Shown here one piece after another: positions 14,821-22,260 of a stretch of 22,263 bases of DNA. Under the pieces are notes generated by a model, which had not been told where the DNA came from, ran no database searches, and saw only the letters and a list, made by a program, of their open reading frames with translations. The number at the start of each line of letters is the position of its first letter. Positions within the stretch are counted from its first letter, which is position 1. The stretch covers positions 1 to 22,263 of the IMG/VR virus record IMGVR_UViG_3300033148_005226; one strand, written 5' to 3'. The position numbers and the translations under genes were made by a program. This DNA comes from a virus.

Positions 14821-15852
14821 CTACTGTAACATTAACATCTTTTTAACATCATTTACAAGAATTTTATACGTCTTTTTATCATCATTTATAAAATTTATCA
14901 AATTATCCCTACCTTGAATGCTGTTAGACTCATACTCAAACCACGATCCTTTTTGATTTATTATTCCAAATTGTACGGCCAAATCAACAACTTCAGATAC
15001 ATAATTATATCCTTTACCATAAATTAAATCTATAGATGCAGTACGCCATGGAGCTGCAAGTTTGTTTTTAACAACCGTAAATTTACATTTATGACCTATA
15101 ACTACCCCATCCTCAGACATGATCCTAGATACTCCTGTCTCACCACCGTCTACTTTAATTCTAGTTGTTGAATAAAACGACAATGCTTCTCCACCAGTAG
15201 GAATCTCATTATTTCCCCATTTACCTATACTATGCCGTATCTGATTTACAAAAATTAATAAGGTATTAGTATAATTGGCAACTGGCGTAAGTTTTACACA
15301 TGCTTTACTCATCAATCTCGCTAACAACCCAATATAATTATCACCAATCTCACCATCGGCCATATCTTTAGGCAGTAAAGCTGAGACGCTATCAACTACT
15401 AAAACAGCAATCTCACCAGTTTTCATTAATAATTCGGCTATCTCAAGATTATCATCTCCAGTAAAAGCTTGAACAATATCCATTGAATCTGGATTTACTC
15501 CAACAGCTGCTCCCATATTTCTAACTAATTTAGGATCTAGCGAGTGTTCAGCATCAATATATACTACTTTAAGATCTTGCTTTAATGCTTGCATACAAAC
15601 ACTCAAAGCTAATGTTGATTTACCACTGCTATTAGGCCCATACATTTCATGAAGTCTACCACGAGCTAAACCACCAACCCCTAATGCCGAATCTAAAGCC
15701 AAACAACCAGTAGAAATAACTTCCACTTTTAAATCTTCATGTGATTTTAATTCGCTTATAACCTCACTCCCATACTTTTGAATAATCGCTTTTTTAGCTA
15801 ACTCCAACGTACTAAGTTTATTTTTAGACTTATTCTTTTTATTCTTTGCCAT
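14821..15852 (-). CDS. recA: RecA recombinase, bacterial type
   Basis: The 343-residue protein is a bacterial-type RecA: Walker A GPNSSGKST at 72-80, YIDAEHSLDP around 98-107, Walker B ending in Asp154 (AVLVVDSVSALLP), FVNQIRHSIG (loop region) and IPTGGEALSFYSTTRI (cf. TGGNALKFYAS in cellular RecA). It forms filaments on single-stranded DNA and drives strand exchange for recombination-dependent replication and repair. Phages usually carry UvsX-like proteins; this one is nearer to cellular RecA in motif detail. A Lys-rich N-terminal tail (MAKNKKNKSKNK) precedes the core. The start is set by AGAGGTGA six to ten bases upstream, inside the end of the preceding gene. It is separated from the Dam and helicase genes by a two-nuclease insertion. 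The length is near normal (about 350), so the protein looks complete. Confidence 0.97.
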   Translation of the reverse strand: MAKNKKNKSKNKLSTLELAKKAIIQKYGSEVISELKSHEDLKVEVISTGCLALDSALGVGGLARGRLHEMYGPNSSGKSTLALSVCMQALKQDLKVVYIDAEHSLDPKLVRNMGAAVGVNPDSMDIVQAFTGDDNLEIAELLMKTGEIAVLVVDSVSALLPKDMADGEIGDNYIGLLARLMSKACVKLTPVANYTNTLLIFVNQIRHSIGKWGNNEIPTGGEALSFYSTTRIKVDGGETGVSRIMSEDGVVIGHKCKFTVVKNKLAAPWRTASIDLIYGKGYNYVSEVVDLAVQFGIINQKGSWFEYESNSIQGRDNLINFINDDKKTYKILVNDVKKMLMLQ

Positions 15853-15855
15853 AAA

Positions 15856-16461
15856 TCACCTCTCCAACCCATTTAAAATTCTTTGTAAATCAGCCTTAGA
15901 ATAATTAATTTCTTTTTCAACCTCTTCTTCGATACCCTCTGCAATGTTCCTAACTTTTTCAAACTTTGCTTTCTCTGTTTTCGCATTGAGTAGTCGTAAT
16001 GCTTTATCGGTTACCCACGCCATTTTCTTTTGGCCTAAAATACGGATATCAGGTATTCTATCAAAATTAAACTCATCTAAATTGTCAAAAATTACATTAA
16101 TAATTGCTGCTGCTTCTTGAATTGCATTAAAGCGATTTAAACCTTCTAACTCCCTTTCCTCAACTAACAATCGTAAATATTTTAAATCAATTTGATAATT
16201 ACCGAACAAATAACTATTATCTTCTAATCTATACTTCTCATATAAACGAGTATAAAATAATTTTCGTAAATCTTTTAATGTAGTTATTTTGTTATCAGTA
16301 AAAATAGGATCTAACACCTTATAACCAACATCTATAGCTAAATCACGCGCTTCCTCTTTAGAACGCACTACTTTATAGCCATGTTCCTCAACAATACGCA
16401 CAGCTTCCTCTAAACGACTTTTATCAAAATCTTCGCCTGTAAAAATATCAAATGCTTTCAT
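15856..16461 (-). CDS. Unknown helical protein between sliding clamp and RecA, 201 residues
   Basis: I do not recognise this protein. It is mostly helical and charged: LEEAVRIVEEHGYKVVRSKE near the N-terminus, a tyrosine-rich middle (LFYTRLYEKYRLEDNSYLFG), a hydrophobic helix around QEAAAIINVIFDNLDEF, and a charged C-terminal helix (IAEGIEEEVEKEINYSKADL). It has no cysteines, signal peptide, membrane segment or obvious enzyme motif. Its ATG overlaps the clamp gene's TGA as ATGA, and recA follows within three bases, so the three are co-translated. This position suggests an accessory factor for clamp or RecA function, such as a recombination mediator, but no motif proves it. There are no signs of truncation or frame disruption. 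Confidence 0.7.
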   Translation of the reverse strand: MKAFDIFTGEDFDKSRLEEAVRIVEEHGYKVVRSKEEARDLAIDVGYKVLDPIFTDNKITTLKDLRKLFYTRLYEKYRLEDNSYLFGNYQIDLKYLRLLVEERELEGLNRFNAIQEAAAIINVIFDNLDEFNFDRIPDIRILGQKKMAWVTDKALRLLNAKTEKAKFEKVRNIAEGIEEEVEKEINYSKADLQRILNGLER

Positions 16462-17579
16462 ATCATTTTCAAAGTTGAAACTAATGTAGTATAATTCTCA
16501 GTATTAGATTTAAAAACAACGAACTTTAACGCGTCATTTATAAAAATATCAATTACATCATACATAAAATATTGCAAAACGCTTTCCAACATCAGTCCAT
16601 TTACTGCAAACATAAAAGGCTGATCAACGCTATAACCCAATTCATAAACAGCCTCTACTCGTGTATTACTAACTACTAATTTATCGTTTTTAAACTCAAA
16701 TATAACCCTATTGTCATCTCCAGCATCAAACGTATCACTCATTGTTTTTAATGTATCGTATACTGCCAACCGTGGAAATTTATAGCTTTTATCAACATTA
16801 GACAAGGTTTGTTTGTAATCAGGGTATTCTTCATTAATGATTAAAGCTCCAGCTAAAAACACATTTTCAAATTTAAAATATGCATATTTAGATCCAAACT
16901 TTATAAAAACCTGTTTATCTAAATCTAATAAACTTCGTAAAATATTTGCTAAAGTATAAGTAAACAAAACAATTTTTTCATCCATATTAATTTTCAATGG
17001 AATAATATATTCTGCCAAACGAACGCCATCCGAACCAACAAAAATTATTTTGTCTTTATAAAGCTTAATATAAAGACTAGCTAAAGCCTTTCTAATTTCA
17101 GTTGGATTAATAATATTAAGCGTTTTTATAATCCCATCTTTTAATATGCTACTGTTTAGAACTAAATCAGGTTGGTTAACTACTTTTATAATTGGAAAAA
17201 TGGAAGGATTATAAATATCGAAGTGCAGTTTACGGGAAGAAGACTTTCCATCTTCAAAGAAAGTTTTTGCTTTTACCAAACCGTTCTTATCAATTACGAA
17301 ATGAAATTCTTTTGTCCCACCTGTTTCTGAATATGGAATAAATTTTGAAATGTACCCCTTTAAATCTCTAAATTTAAATAATGCTACTCCTTTATTAACT
17401 ATTTCAGCGGACTCAGACTTTATAATTATTGATAGTGGCCCGTTTGTAGCTTTAAAATAAAGCTCATCTCCAGCTTCGATACAAACCATACCAACTATAC
17501 TATCCTCCGCTGGCCTGACCACTCCACCTAATTTATTAAAAATCTGCTGTAATTCATAAACTGAAATCTTAAATTCCAT
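16458..17579 (-). CDS. dnaN: DNA polymerase III beta subunit (sliding clamp)
   Basis: The 373-residue protein has the length and three-domain repeat of bacterial DnaN (about 366-378). Landmarks are the N-terminal EFKISVYELQQIFNKLGGVV, VGSDGVRLAEYIIPL in the second domain (cf. TDGHRLA in cellular clamps), INEEYPDYKQTL (cf. GxFPDY), and the C-terminal domain ending with NTENYTTLVSTLKMI. It forms a ring around DNA that holds the polymerase and other factors. The cellular C-terminus usually ends in PMR-L; here that end is less conserved (STLKMI). It is the first gene of the replication block, with a strong AAGGAG (17586-17591) six bases before ATG and candidate promoters upstream. It tells us that the phage polymerase is a clamp-dependent type, encoded outside the window or taken from the host. 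Confidence 0.93.
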   Translation of the reverse strand: MEFKISVYELQQIFNKLGGVVRPAEDSIVGMVCIEAGDELYFKATNGPLSIIIKSESAEIVNKGVALFKFRDLKGYISKFIPYSETGGTKEFHFVIDKNGLVKAKTFFEDGKSSSRKLHFDIYNPSIFPIIKVVNQPDLVLNSSILKDGIIKTLNIINPTEIRKALASLYIKLYKDKIIFVGSDGVRLAEYIIPLKINMDEKIVLFTYTLANILRSLLDLDKQVFIKFGSKYAYFKFENVFLAGALIINEEYPDYKQTLSNVDKSYKFPRLAVYDTLKTMSDTFDAGDDNRVIFEFKNDKLVVSNTRVEAVYELGYSVDQPFMFAVNGLMLESVLQYFMYDVIDIFINDALKFVVFKSNTENYTTLVSTLKMI

Positions 17580-17585
17580 AAATAA

Positions 17586-17591
17586 CTCCTT
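17586..17591 (-). promoter_or_regulatory. Ribosome binding site AAGGAG of the sliding clamp gene
   Basis: AAGGAG reads on the minus strand six bases before ATG 17579, about ten bases after the predicted transcript start from the proximal promoter. This gives a short leader and strong initiation for the first gene of the replication block. Confidence 0.75.
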
Positions 17592-17607
17592 TGCGCTTTT
17601 TACTTAT

Positions 17608-17634
17608 ATTATAGCACAAAAATTTTATTTTCAA
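17608..17634 (-). promoter_or_regulatory. Candidate proximal sigma-A-type promoter for the replication block
   Basis: On the minus strand, TATAAT lies at 17608-17613 preceded by TG and one base (17615-17616), an extended -10 element. TTGAAA at 17629-17634 could be the -35 with a 15-base spacer, shorter than the usual 17; a weaker TTTTGA at 17 bases is the alternative. Transcription would start near 17601 and reach the clamp gene with a short leader. It is the best promoter-like site in the gap, and an extended -10 can act with a poor -35. This is a pattern match only. Confidence 0.55.
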
Positions 17635-17705
17635 AATACTTTTTTCACCTTTTGTTACATCTATTTTTTCAATTGGGCTTCCAGCTTCAACAAAAAACCA
17701 CCCTC

Positions 17706-17734
17706 TCTATAAATGTAAGTTTGACCCATTCCAA
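17706..17734 (-). promoter_or_regulatory. Weak candidate distal promoter
   Basis: On the minus strand, TTGGAA (17729-17734) and TATAGA (17706-17711) are separated by exactly 17 bases, each matching four of six consensus positions. In so AT-rich a sequence this may be chance. If real, it would start transcription about 120 bases before the sliding clamp gene. Confidence 0.25.
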
Positions 17735-17757
17735 TCATACCACTCATAAACTAAAAC

Positions 17758-19725
17758 TTAATTACAAATAATAGAAGCCCGTAAATACGTACTCCATCTA
17801 TACCTTGCGTTACCTTGTGGCATAATCTTAGCTTTTAAATAACTAATTTTGTCTAAATACGCATTAATACGTGCACTTAAATCAAATTCTCTATAAACCG
17901 CTACCCTATCAATTAAATCCCTAACTGCCTCATCAATAGAGTTATATTTACTTATATCAAAAATAAATTTAGTTCTTACCGCATTCCTTTCAATCATATC
18001 AGTTTTATCAGAAACATAAGAATATGCCCAAATTGTCCAATGCCTAGTTTTATCAACCTTATAAACTTTATTTTCACCACTTACGTAAAAATAATGATAA
18101 GGCTCATCGCCATCTTTTTTAAACATTAACTCCACAAAACGACGCCATTTTTCTCGGCCCTTTGTATCAAATTTTATAACAACCTCATGACTTTTTGGTT
18201 TAACATATTCTGGCAATTCACTATAATTTCTAGGTATATGTGGTTTTACATACGCTGATAAATTGCTAAAACGTAACGTTCCTACAACGCTAGCCATTAA
18301 ATTTTTAAAATAATAAGCTCCAAATAAAACATCAATAGTATCATAACTATAATAAGCACGTCTTGGTCTAATTACAATATTATTGCTAGTATATTTCGGC
18401 TGGCTTGGTACATATTTTACATCAAATTTATCTTCTACATTATATAATGCAGTATTAATTGAAGCCGCTAAGTCTAAATAACCATCGTCTGACTTCCACG
18501 AAAAAATATAAGCTCTCAAATCATTTTTATAAATAGGATATAAATAACCATTCAAATCACTAAACGATGACGCGAAACAAGAATAATTAATAACAGCATT
18601 TAAATCTATATGTTCTAACAAAGATACAAGCACTACCTTTTTTAAATGTACAACTTTTGGTCTAATTTTAGCTTGTAATGTGTTTGAATAACCTTTTATT
18701 ACCACACTAGCCGCCAAATCAATGCTTCCAATACCTACAATACTACCAGTTAATGCTGCCATATAAAAACTACTAACATTAGCCCGTAAATTAGAAGATA
18801 CTTTAATACCTTTGTATCCATGAATTACAGCTTTAAGATTACTAGGAGGCACTACATATAAGTAGGCGCGTAAATGTCCTGGCGAATACCCACCTGTAAT
18901 TGAACCAAACAATAATTTAGCATCAAAACCATGTAGTTGTGCAGATAAATTATATGGTATAATATTATAAATAAAAGCGTTAAGATCAAATATTGTGCTT
19001 GACCGAATAAAAGCTGCCAAATCATATTTATAAACAATCGTAATTAACCCCACCAAATCCGTAACATCATACCCATGTAATATACCACGTAAATTTAAAC
19101 GCCCACGTTGATAAATTTTATATATATTAGCTTGTAAATTAAAAATACCATGCAACCATTCACCTTTAATATATCCTGGTAAATCTTGTATCTCTATAAT
19201 ATTTAAACAAGCAAACAAATTTGCAGGCAAATGGCCTGATATAACCGCATCCAAATCAGTTAATTCAAAGCCTTGCAACTCAGCATACAAATTAACCACA
19301 TCAAAACCATGAACAAAAGCTGAAAGGTGTATAGATGGTATAGAATAAACCGTGGCTGACAAATTAAGGTATGTCTGTATAGTAGTCCTTAAAAAAGCGG
19401 AAATATCTAAATAATTACTAACAGCATAAATATATGCAGTAAGAGTAACGTTAGGAGGCAATACTTGTAAATAAGCGCTTAAATGCCTAAAACCAGTATA
19501 CACACATGGCAACTGTAATATTTGTGGTGCACCACTACTATATCCAACTACAATAGTGGGGCACTCTTTAATATAATCTTGACCAAAAACAGCTATAGCC
19601 GCTTTTAAAGATGAGAACTCTGCAGTACCAAATCGAAAACGTACTTTTTGTGAGTCTGGAGTTGTATACCCTTTAGTAGTAAACTTAAACGGTATATTCG
19701 ATGCTATAGGTCTAGTATAAGCCAT
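17758..19725 (-). CDS. Structural (tail or fibre) protein with 12-residue L-x-A/G-x-I repeat
   Basis: The 655-residue protein begins with a phage structural motif (IPFKFTTKGY, then VRFRFG, residues 11-33) that recurs in the 113-residue neighbour. From about 82 to 421 it consists of a beta-rich repeat, mostly 12 residues long, of type D/N-L-x-A/G-x-I/V, often followed by x-G-H/Y/F: LSAFVHGFD, LYAELQGFE, LDAVISGHL, LRGILHGYD, LSAQLHGFD, LKAVIHGYK. Consecutive starts at 134, 146, 158, 170 and 182 keep exact register. A mixed C-terminal domain follows (about 510-610, EVVIKFDTKGREKWRRFVEL), then three more LxAxI copies (615-650). The pattern suggests a beta-solenoid or beta-sandwich shaft. It lies after the fibre-like genes in a tight tail cassette, so a fibre, tail needle or tail-associated role is likely. 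No enzyme motif is visible. Confidence 0.7.
   Translation of the reverse strand: MAYTRPIASNIPFKFTTKGYTTPDSQKVRFRFGTAEFSSLKAAIAVFGQDYIKECPTIVVGYSSGAPQILQLPCVYTGFRHLSAYLQVLPPNVTLTAYIYAVSNYLDISAFLRTTIQTYLNLSATVYSIPSIHLSAFVHGFDVVNLYAELQGFELTDLDAVISGHLPANLFACLNIIEIQDLPGYIKGEWLHGIFNLQANIYKIYQRGRLNLRGILHGYDVTDLVGLITIVYKYDLAAFIRSSTIFDLNAFIYNIIPYNLSAQLHGFDAKLLFGSITGGYSPGHLRAYLYVVPPSNLKAVIHGYKGIKVSSNLRANVSSFYMAALTGSIVGIGSIDLAASVVIKGYSNTLQAKIRPKVVHLKKVVLVSLLEHIDLNAVINYSCFASSFSDLNGYLYPIYKNDLRAYIFSWKSDDGYLDLAASINTALYNVEDKFDVKYVPSQPKYTSNNIVIRPRRAYYSYDTIDVLFGAYYFKNLMASVVGTLRFSNLSAYVKPHIPRNYSELPEYVKPKSHEVVIKFDTKGREKWRRFVELMFKKDGDEPYHYFYVSGENKVYKVDKTRHWTIWAYSYVSDKTDMIERNAVRTKFIFDISKYNSIDEAVRDLIDRVAVYREFDLSARINAYLDKISYLKAKIMPQGNARYRWSTYLRASIICN
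18463..19482 (-). repeat. 12-residue L-x-A/G-x-I repeat region in the tail protein
   Basis: I count about 25 copies of the L-x-[AG]-x-[ILV] core between residues 82 and 421. Many are spaced exactly 12 residues apart (134-146-158-170-182 and 212-224-236-248-260). Others are stretched to 13-15 by inserts such as PPNV or PPS. Regular alternation of hydrophobic and polar residues predicts one short strand per repeat. Confidence 0.75.
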
Positions 19726-19738
19726 CTATCCCCTCAAT

Positions 19739-19990
19739 TTACATACCAGATACAGTAACAGGATACAAATCACCATACACTAAATCATTATAACCAACTA
19801 AACCAGATGGTGGAACACATACCAAAAAATGAGCAGCGCTAGTAGTAGTTGTAACATAAAATGATCCGTCACCACTAGAAGTCGTGCTATTAATAAACTC
19901 CCCAGTACTTTCTAAATAAACATAAATAGATGCTCCACTTACAGCAGTGGATTGTTCAGTAACAGTTCCTGCAAAATAATATAATGACAT
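19739..19990 (-). CDS. Small carboxypeptidase-regulatory-like (Ig-fold) protein, 83 residues
   Basis: The protein is a single Ig-like beta domain of the CarboxypepD_reg type: YYFAGTVTEQSTAVSGASIY, VYLESTGEFINSTTSSGDGS, FYVTTTTSAAHFLVCVPP. It is a free-standing relative of the C-terminal domain of the large fibre-like protein (YYIDGHVTENGSPVKRLVRL, GELVDTTTSSGDGYYRVTT), sharing TTSSGDG. Such domains fold as a beta-sandwich and in phage tails decorate or bind carbohydrate or protein surfaces. ATG has GGAG six bases before it. No enzyme motif or signal peptide is present. It probably joins a fibre or baseplate part as a small accessory unit, but a partner cannot be named. Confidence 0.75.
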   Translation of the reverse strand: MSLYYFAGTVTEQSTAVSGASIYVYLESTGEFINSTTSSGDGSFYVTTTTSAAHFLVCVPPSGLVGYNDLVYGDLYPVTVSGM

Positions 19991-19999
19991 GTTTATCTC

Positions 20000-20341
20000 C
20001 TAATCAACTACAATATCAACAATATTAGAGTTATCTAAAACTTCGTCAGCGCGCCCTTTTTGCGTCATAGAATACCAATCACATAAAGTGTTAGATTTTA
20101 AATCAATGACATTTAAAACGTCGTTAGTTATATATAACTTACTGTTTAGTACCCAAACAGAAGTAAAATTATTTGTAGTGCCAAATAAAACATCAAAATT
20201 TTTTTTAATAATTCCAAAATTAAAATTAGAGTTTGGAGCATACCCAGTATTAATAAAATTAAAATTAATTACTCCGCGTTGGCCAAAATGAAAGTTTAAA
20301 TCTAACGCAGGCCCATTTATAAAATTAAAAATCGTACCCAT
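20000..20341 (-). CDS. Small phage structural protein with F-x-F/GY motif, 113 residues
   Basis: The N-terminal half is rich in Phe and Asn, with repeated FNF and HFG blocks: LDLNFHFGQRG, VINFNFINTGYAPNSNFNFG. The pattern F-x-F-x3-GY-x4-6-F-x-FG is also found at the start of the 655-residue neighbour. The second half looks like one blade of a beta-propeller (TSVWVLNSKLYITNDVLNVI, DLKSNTLCDWYSMTQKGRAD, then EVLDNSNIVDIVVD). The ATG overlaps the last base of the upstream stop (TAATG), so translation is coupled to the fibre-like gene. I do not recognise a named family. It is likely a tail or fibre accessory, possibly a linker between the fibre and its receptor-binding part. Confidence 0.6.
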   Translation of the reverse strand: MGTIFNFINGPALDLNFHFGQRGVINFNFINTGYAPNSNFNFGIIKKNFDVLFGTTNNFTSVWVLNSKLYITNDVLNVIDLKSNTLCDWYSMTQKGRADEVLDNSNIVDIVVD

Positions 20342-22260
20342 TATAACACCCTCGGAACTAAACGATCTGCAATTAAAGCATTATACTCTTCTCCCTCATC
20401 ATCGTCAAAAACAACTACAAAATGTTGACCGCTATATGACGTTGTCACTCTATAATAACCATCGCCGCTAGAAGTTGTTGTATCTACTAATTCTCCCGAC
20501 AATCTATAATATAAACGAACTAATCTCTTAACAGGCGAACCATTTTCTGTAACATGTCCATCAATATAATAAATAGGTCCATATTCAACATCGCCATAAG
20601 TAATTAATTCATCCCAAATTGCATAATAGGTTGCCTTTATATATGCATTCGAACGCTTAACTTTTGAAACACGAACCTCATCTAACGCGCCAGCATATAA
20701 ATCATGGCCATCTGAACGCCGTCCAAACCATAAATTAGAATTAGGTAAATTAATACCAAAGTTTGTCTTTTCACTAGGTGTACTATCGTCTAATATATGA
20801 TAACAATCAGCACCATCCCAATAATGGACATTATAATGCCAGTTATTATCATAAACAGCAGCCGTTGGCTGCTCATACCAAAAACCCCCATCACTCCGAA
20901 TAGCTAAATTATTACCATAATTGTAAATACCACAACCATCGGTTGAACCATTCCAAAAAACATGAGCGTCACCATCAACATTAGTCGCAGAACTCTTAAA
21001 TAAATATTCTATAGTCCATTGATTAGATGTTGTTCCAATATTATGTGCTATATGAATATAATCGTCACTACCATCAAATTTAACTGCACACCCTGTTTTA
21101 GCATCCACCAACGACGAAAATTTCATATTACCGCCAGAAGTACCATGATTAGCATTCCTAGTGGAATCTTTAATAACATTAATTCTATCATTATCAGGAT
21201 TTTGCGACAAATGATAAACACATAAGTAATTATTATCCCATACCTGCATAGCAGCGGATTCACCTATATAACCAACTGTAGTACCATTGTCTTCCTCACC
21301 ATCATAATAAAAATATAAAACTGTGTCTGTACCTGAAACTATATTAGGAACTTTAACCCACAAAGTAGCATCATTAAATGTCCAATGCTCAATTTCAGTG
21401 TAACACGGTACATGGTCATTTGTAGTAATAATAAATTTTTTAGAGCCTGCCTGCACATGAGTAATTTTAATATTATCATAGTATTGAGTACCCGTATGAC
21501 TATAAGTATGCCAATGAAAATTTAATTTGAATTCTGTGCCTATGTAATCCAAGATTGTAGAACCAAAACTAGATGATCCTATAAATTGGTCATCAATATA
21601 CAACTTTATTGTAAATAAATCAAAATCAATAACCCATTTCACATAATGATGATTTCCATATGTAAAATTTTCATTAATTAAAGTAGTTAAGGTACCATTT
21701 AAACGTTGCCAACATGATACTTTATTACTCTTATTAGAACGCAAAGCCAAAATAAGTTTAGAATTAGTATTAATTGCATATTCAGGCGCATTATACCGAA
21801 AAACACCGCTATTATAACTAGGATTAGTACACAAAATAGACAATTGATTTCTAGCATCAGTATTATCATCATCATACCATACGGAACCGTCTACAGGATA
21901 CCAATCAAATTCAATAATATATTTACCACTAGCTTCAAATGAAGACTTGCTCAATACATTAACACCTTCAGTATCTCCTCCATTGTTTAATTGTAAATAT
22001 AATCTTCCATTATTATAACCTGAATATGAATCGCCATTAGATTTGTCTTCCCATTTGTTTATAAAACCACTACTACAATCATCATTAAAAACAACCTCAC
22101 TATTTGTTAAAGTTGTTATAATATCTGTAATATCTTTTTGGTTGATACCGGCCGCTGATGATAATTTAACCATTAGTGGGAAATTAGTTAAATCGCCTGT
22201 TATTTTAGTACCATCAATAGTTAATTTTATACGTTTATTCCACGGACTTAACCACTCCAT
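20341..22260 (-). CDS. Fibre-like host-binding protein with DUF2341, lectin (LamG) and Ig-like domains
   Basis: The 639-residue protein is a multi-domain surface-binding type. A DUF2341 domain starts at WLSPWNKRIKLTID and is split: its first half is about 3-54 (NFPLMVKLSSAAGINQKDIT), and it resumes at about 273-350 (KKFIITTNDHVPCYTEIEHW, LWVKVP, VLYFYYDG, YLCVYHLSQ). The insert (about 55-270) is a ConA-like beta-sandwich (NDDCSSGFINKWEDKSN, FDWYPVDGS, VKWVIDFDLFTIKLYIDDQF, YYDNIKI). A second lectin of LamG type is at about 385-535 (AVKFDGSDDYIHI, WTIEYLFKSS, ALDEVRVSKVKRS), and a carboxypeptidase-regulatory-like Ig domain at about 563-615. This layout fits a tail fibre or receptor-binding protein that grips host surface glycans. 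Only three bases lie before ATG 22260, so the start is likely (typical DUF2341 start) but the ribosome site is unseen. Confidence 0.8.
   Translation of the reverse strand: MEWLSPWNKRIKLTIDGTKITGDLTNFPLMVKLSSAAGINQKDITDIITTLTNSEVVFNDDCSSGFINKWEDKSNGDSYSGYNNGRLYLQLNNGGDTEGVNVLSKSSFEASGKYIIEFDWYPVDGSVWYDDDNTDARNQLSILCTNPSYNSGVFRYNAPEYAINTNSKLILALRSNKSNKVSCWQRLNGTLTTLINENFTYGNHHYVKWVIDFDLFTIKLYIDDQFIGSSSFGSTILDYIGTEFKLNFHWHTYSHTGTQYYDNIKITHVQAGSKKFIITTNDHVPCYTEIEHWTFNDATLWVKVPNIVSGTDTVLYFYYDGEEDNGTTVGYIGESAAMQVWDNNYLCVYHLSQNPDNDRINVIKDSTRNANHGTSGGNMKFSSLVDAKTGCAVKFDGSDDYIHIAHNIGTTSNQWTIEYLFKSSATNVDGDAHVFWNGSTDGCGIYNYGNNLAIRSDGGFWYEQPTAAVYDNNWHYNVHYWDGADCYHILDDSTPSEKTNFGINLPNSNLWFGRRSDGHDLYAGALDEVRVSKVKRSNAYIKATYYAIWDELITYGDVEYGPIYYIDGHVTENGSPVKRLVRLYYRLSGELVDTTTSSGDGYYRVTTSYSGQHFVVVFDDDEGEEYNALIADRLVPRVL

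Larger units (their letters stand above)
17580..17757 (-). other. Intergenic region between tail block and replication block
   Basis: This 178-base stretch is the only sizeable gap between genes. It contains two promoter candidates near its clamp-side end, the clamp ribosome site, and a direct repeat GAAGC-TG-GAAGC (about 17679-17690). A short open frame of 28 codons (17747-17661, beginning MSGMIGMGQTYIYREGG) crosses it but has no ribosome site. I see no convincing hairpin with a T-run that would end transcription of the tail genes, so read-through into the replication block is possible. Confidence 0.6.

Noticed and set aside
13420-14821. Nuclease genes as part of a group I intron splitting recA
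   Set aside because: recA is complete from start to stop with a normal C-terminus, and no second exon follows; the nucleases are free-standing.
17641-17757. Terminator after the tail block
   Set aside because: I found only a short direct repeat and isolated T-runs, with no stem long enough for an intrinsic terminator.
17758-22260. Diversity-generating retroelement in the tail genes
   Set aside because: No reverse transcriptase or template/variable repeat pair is visible in the window.
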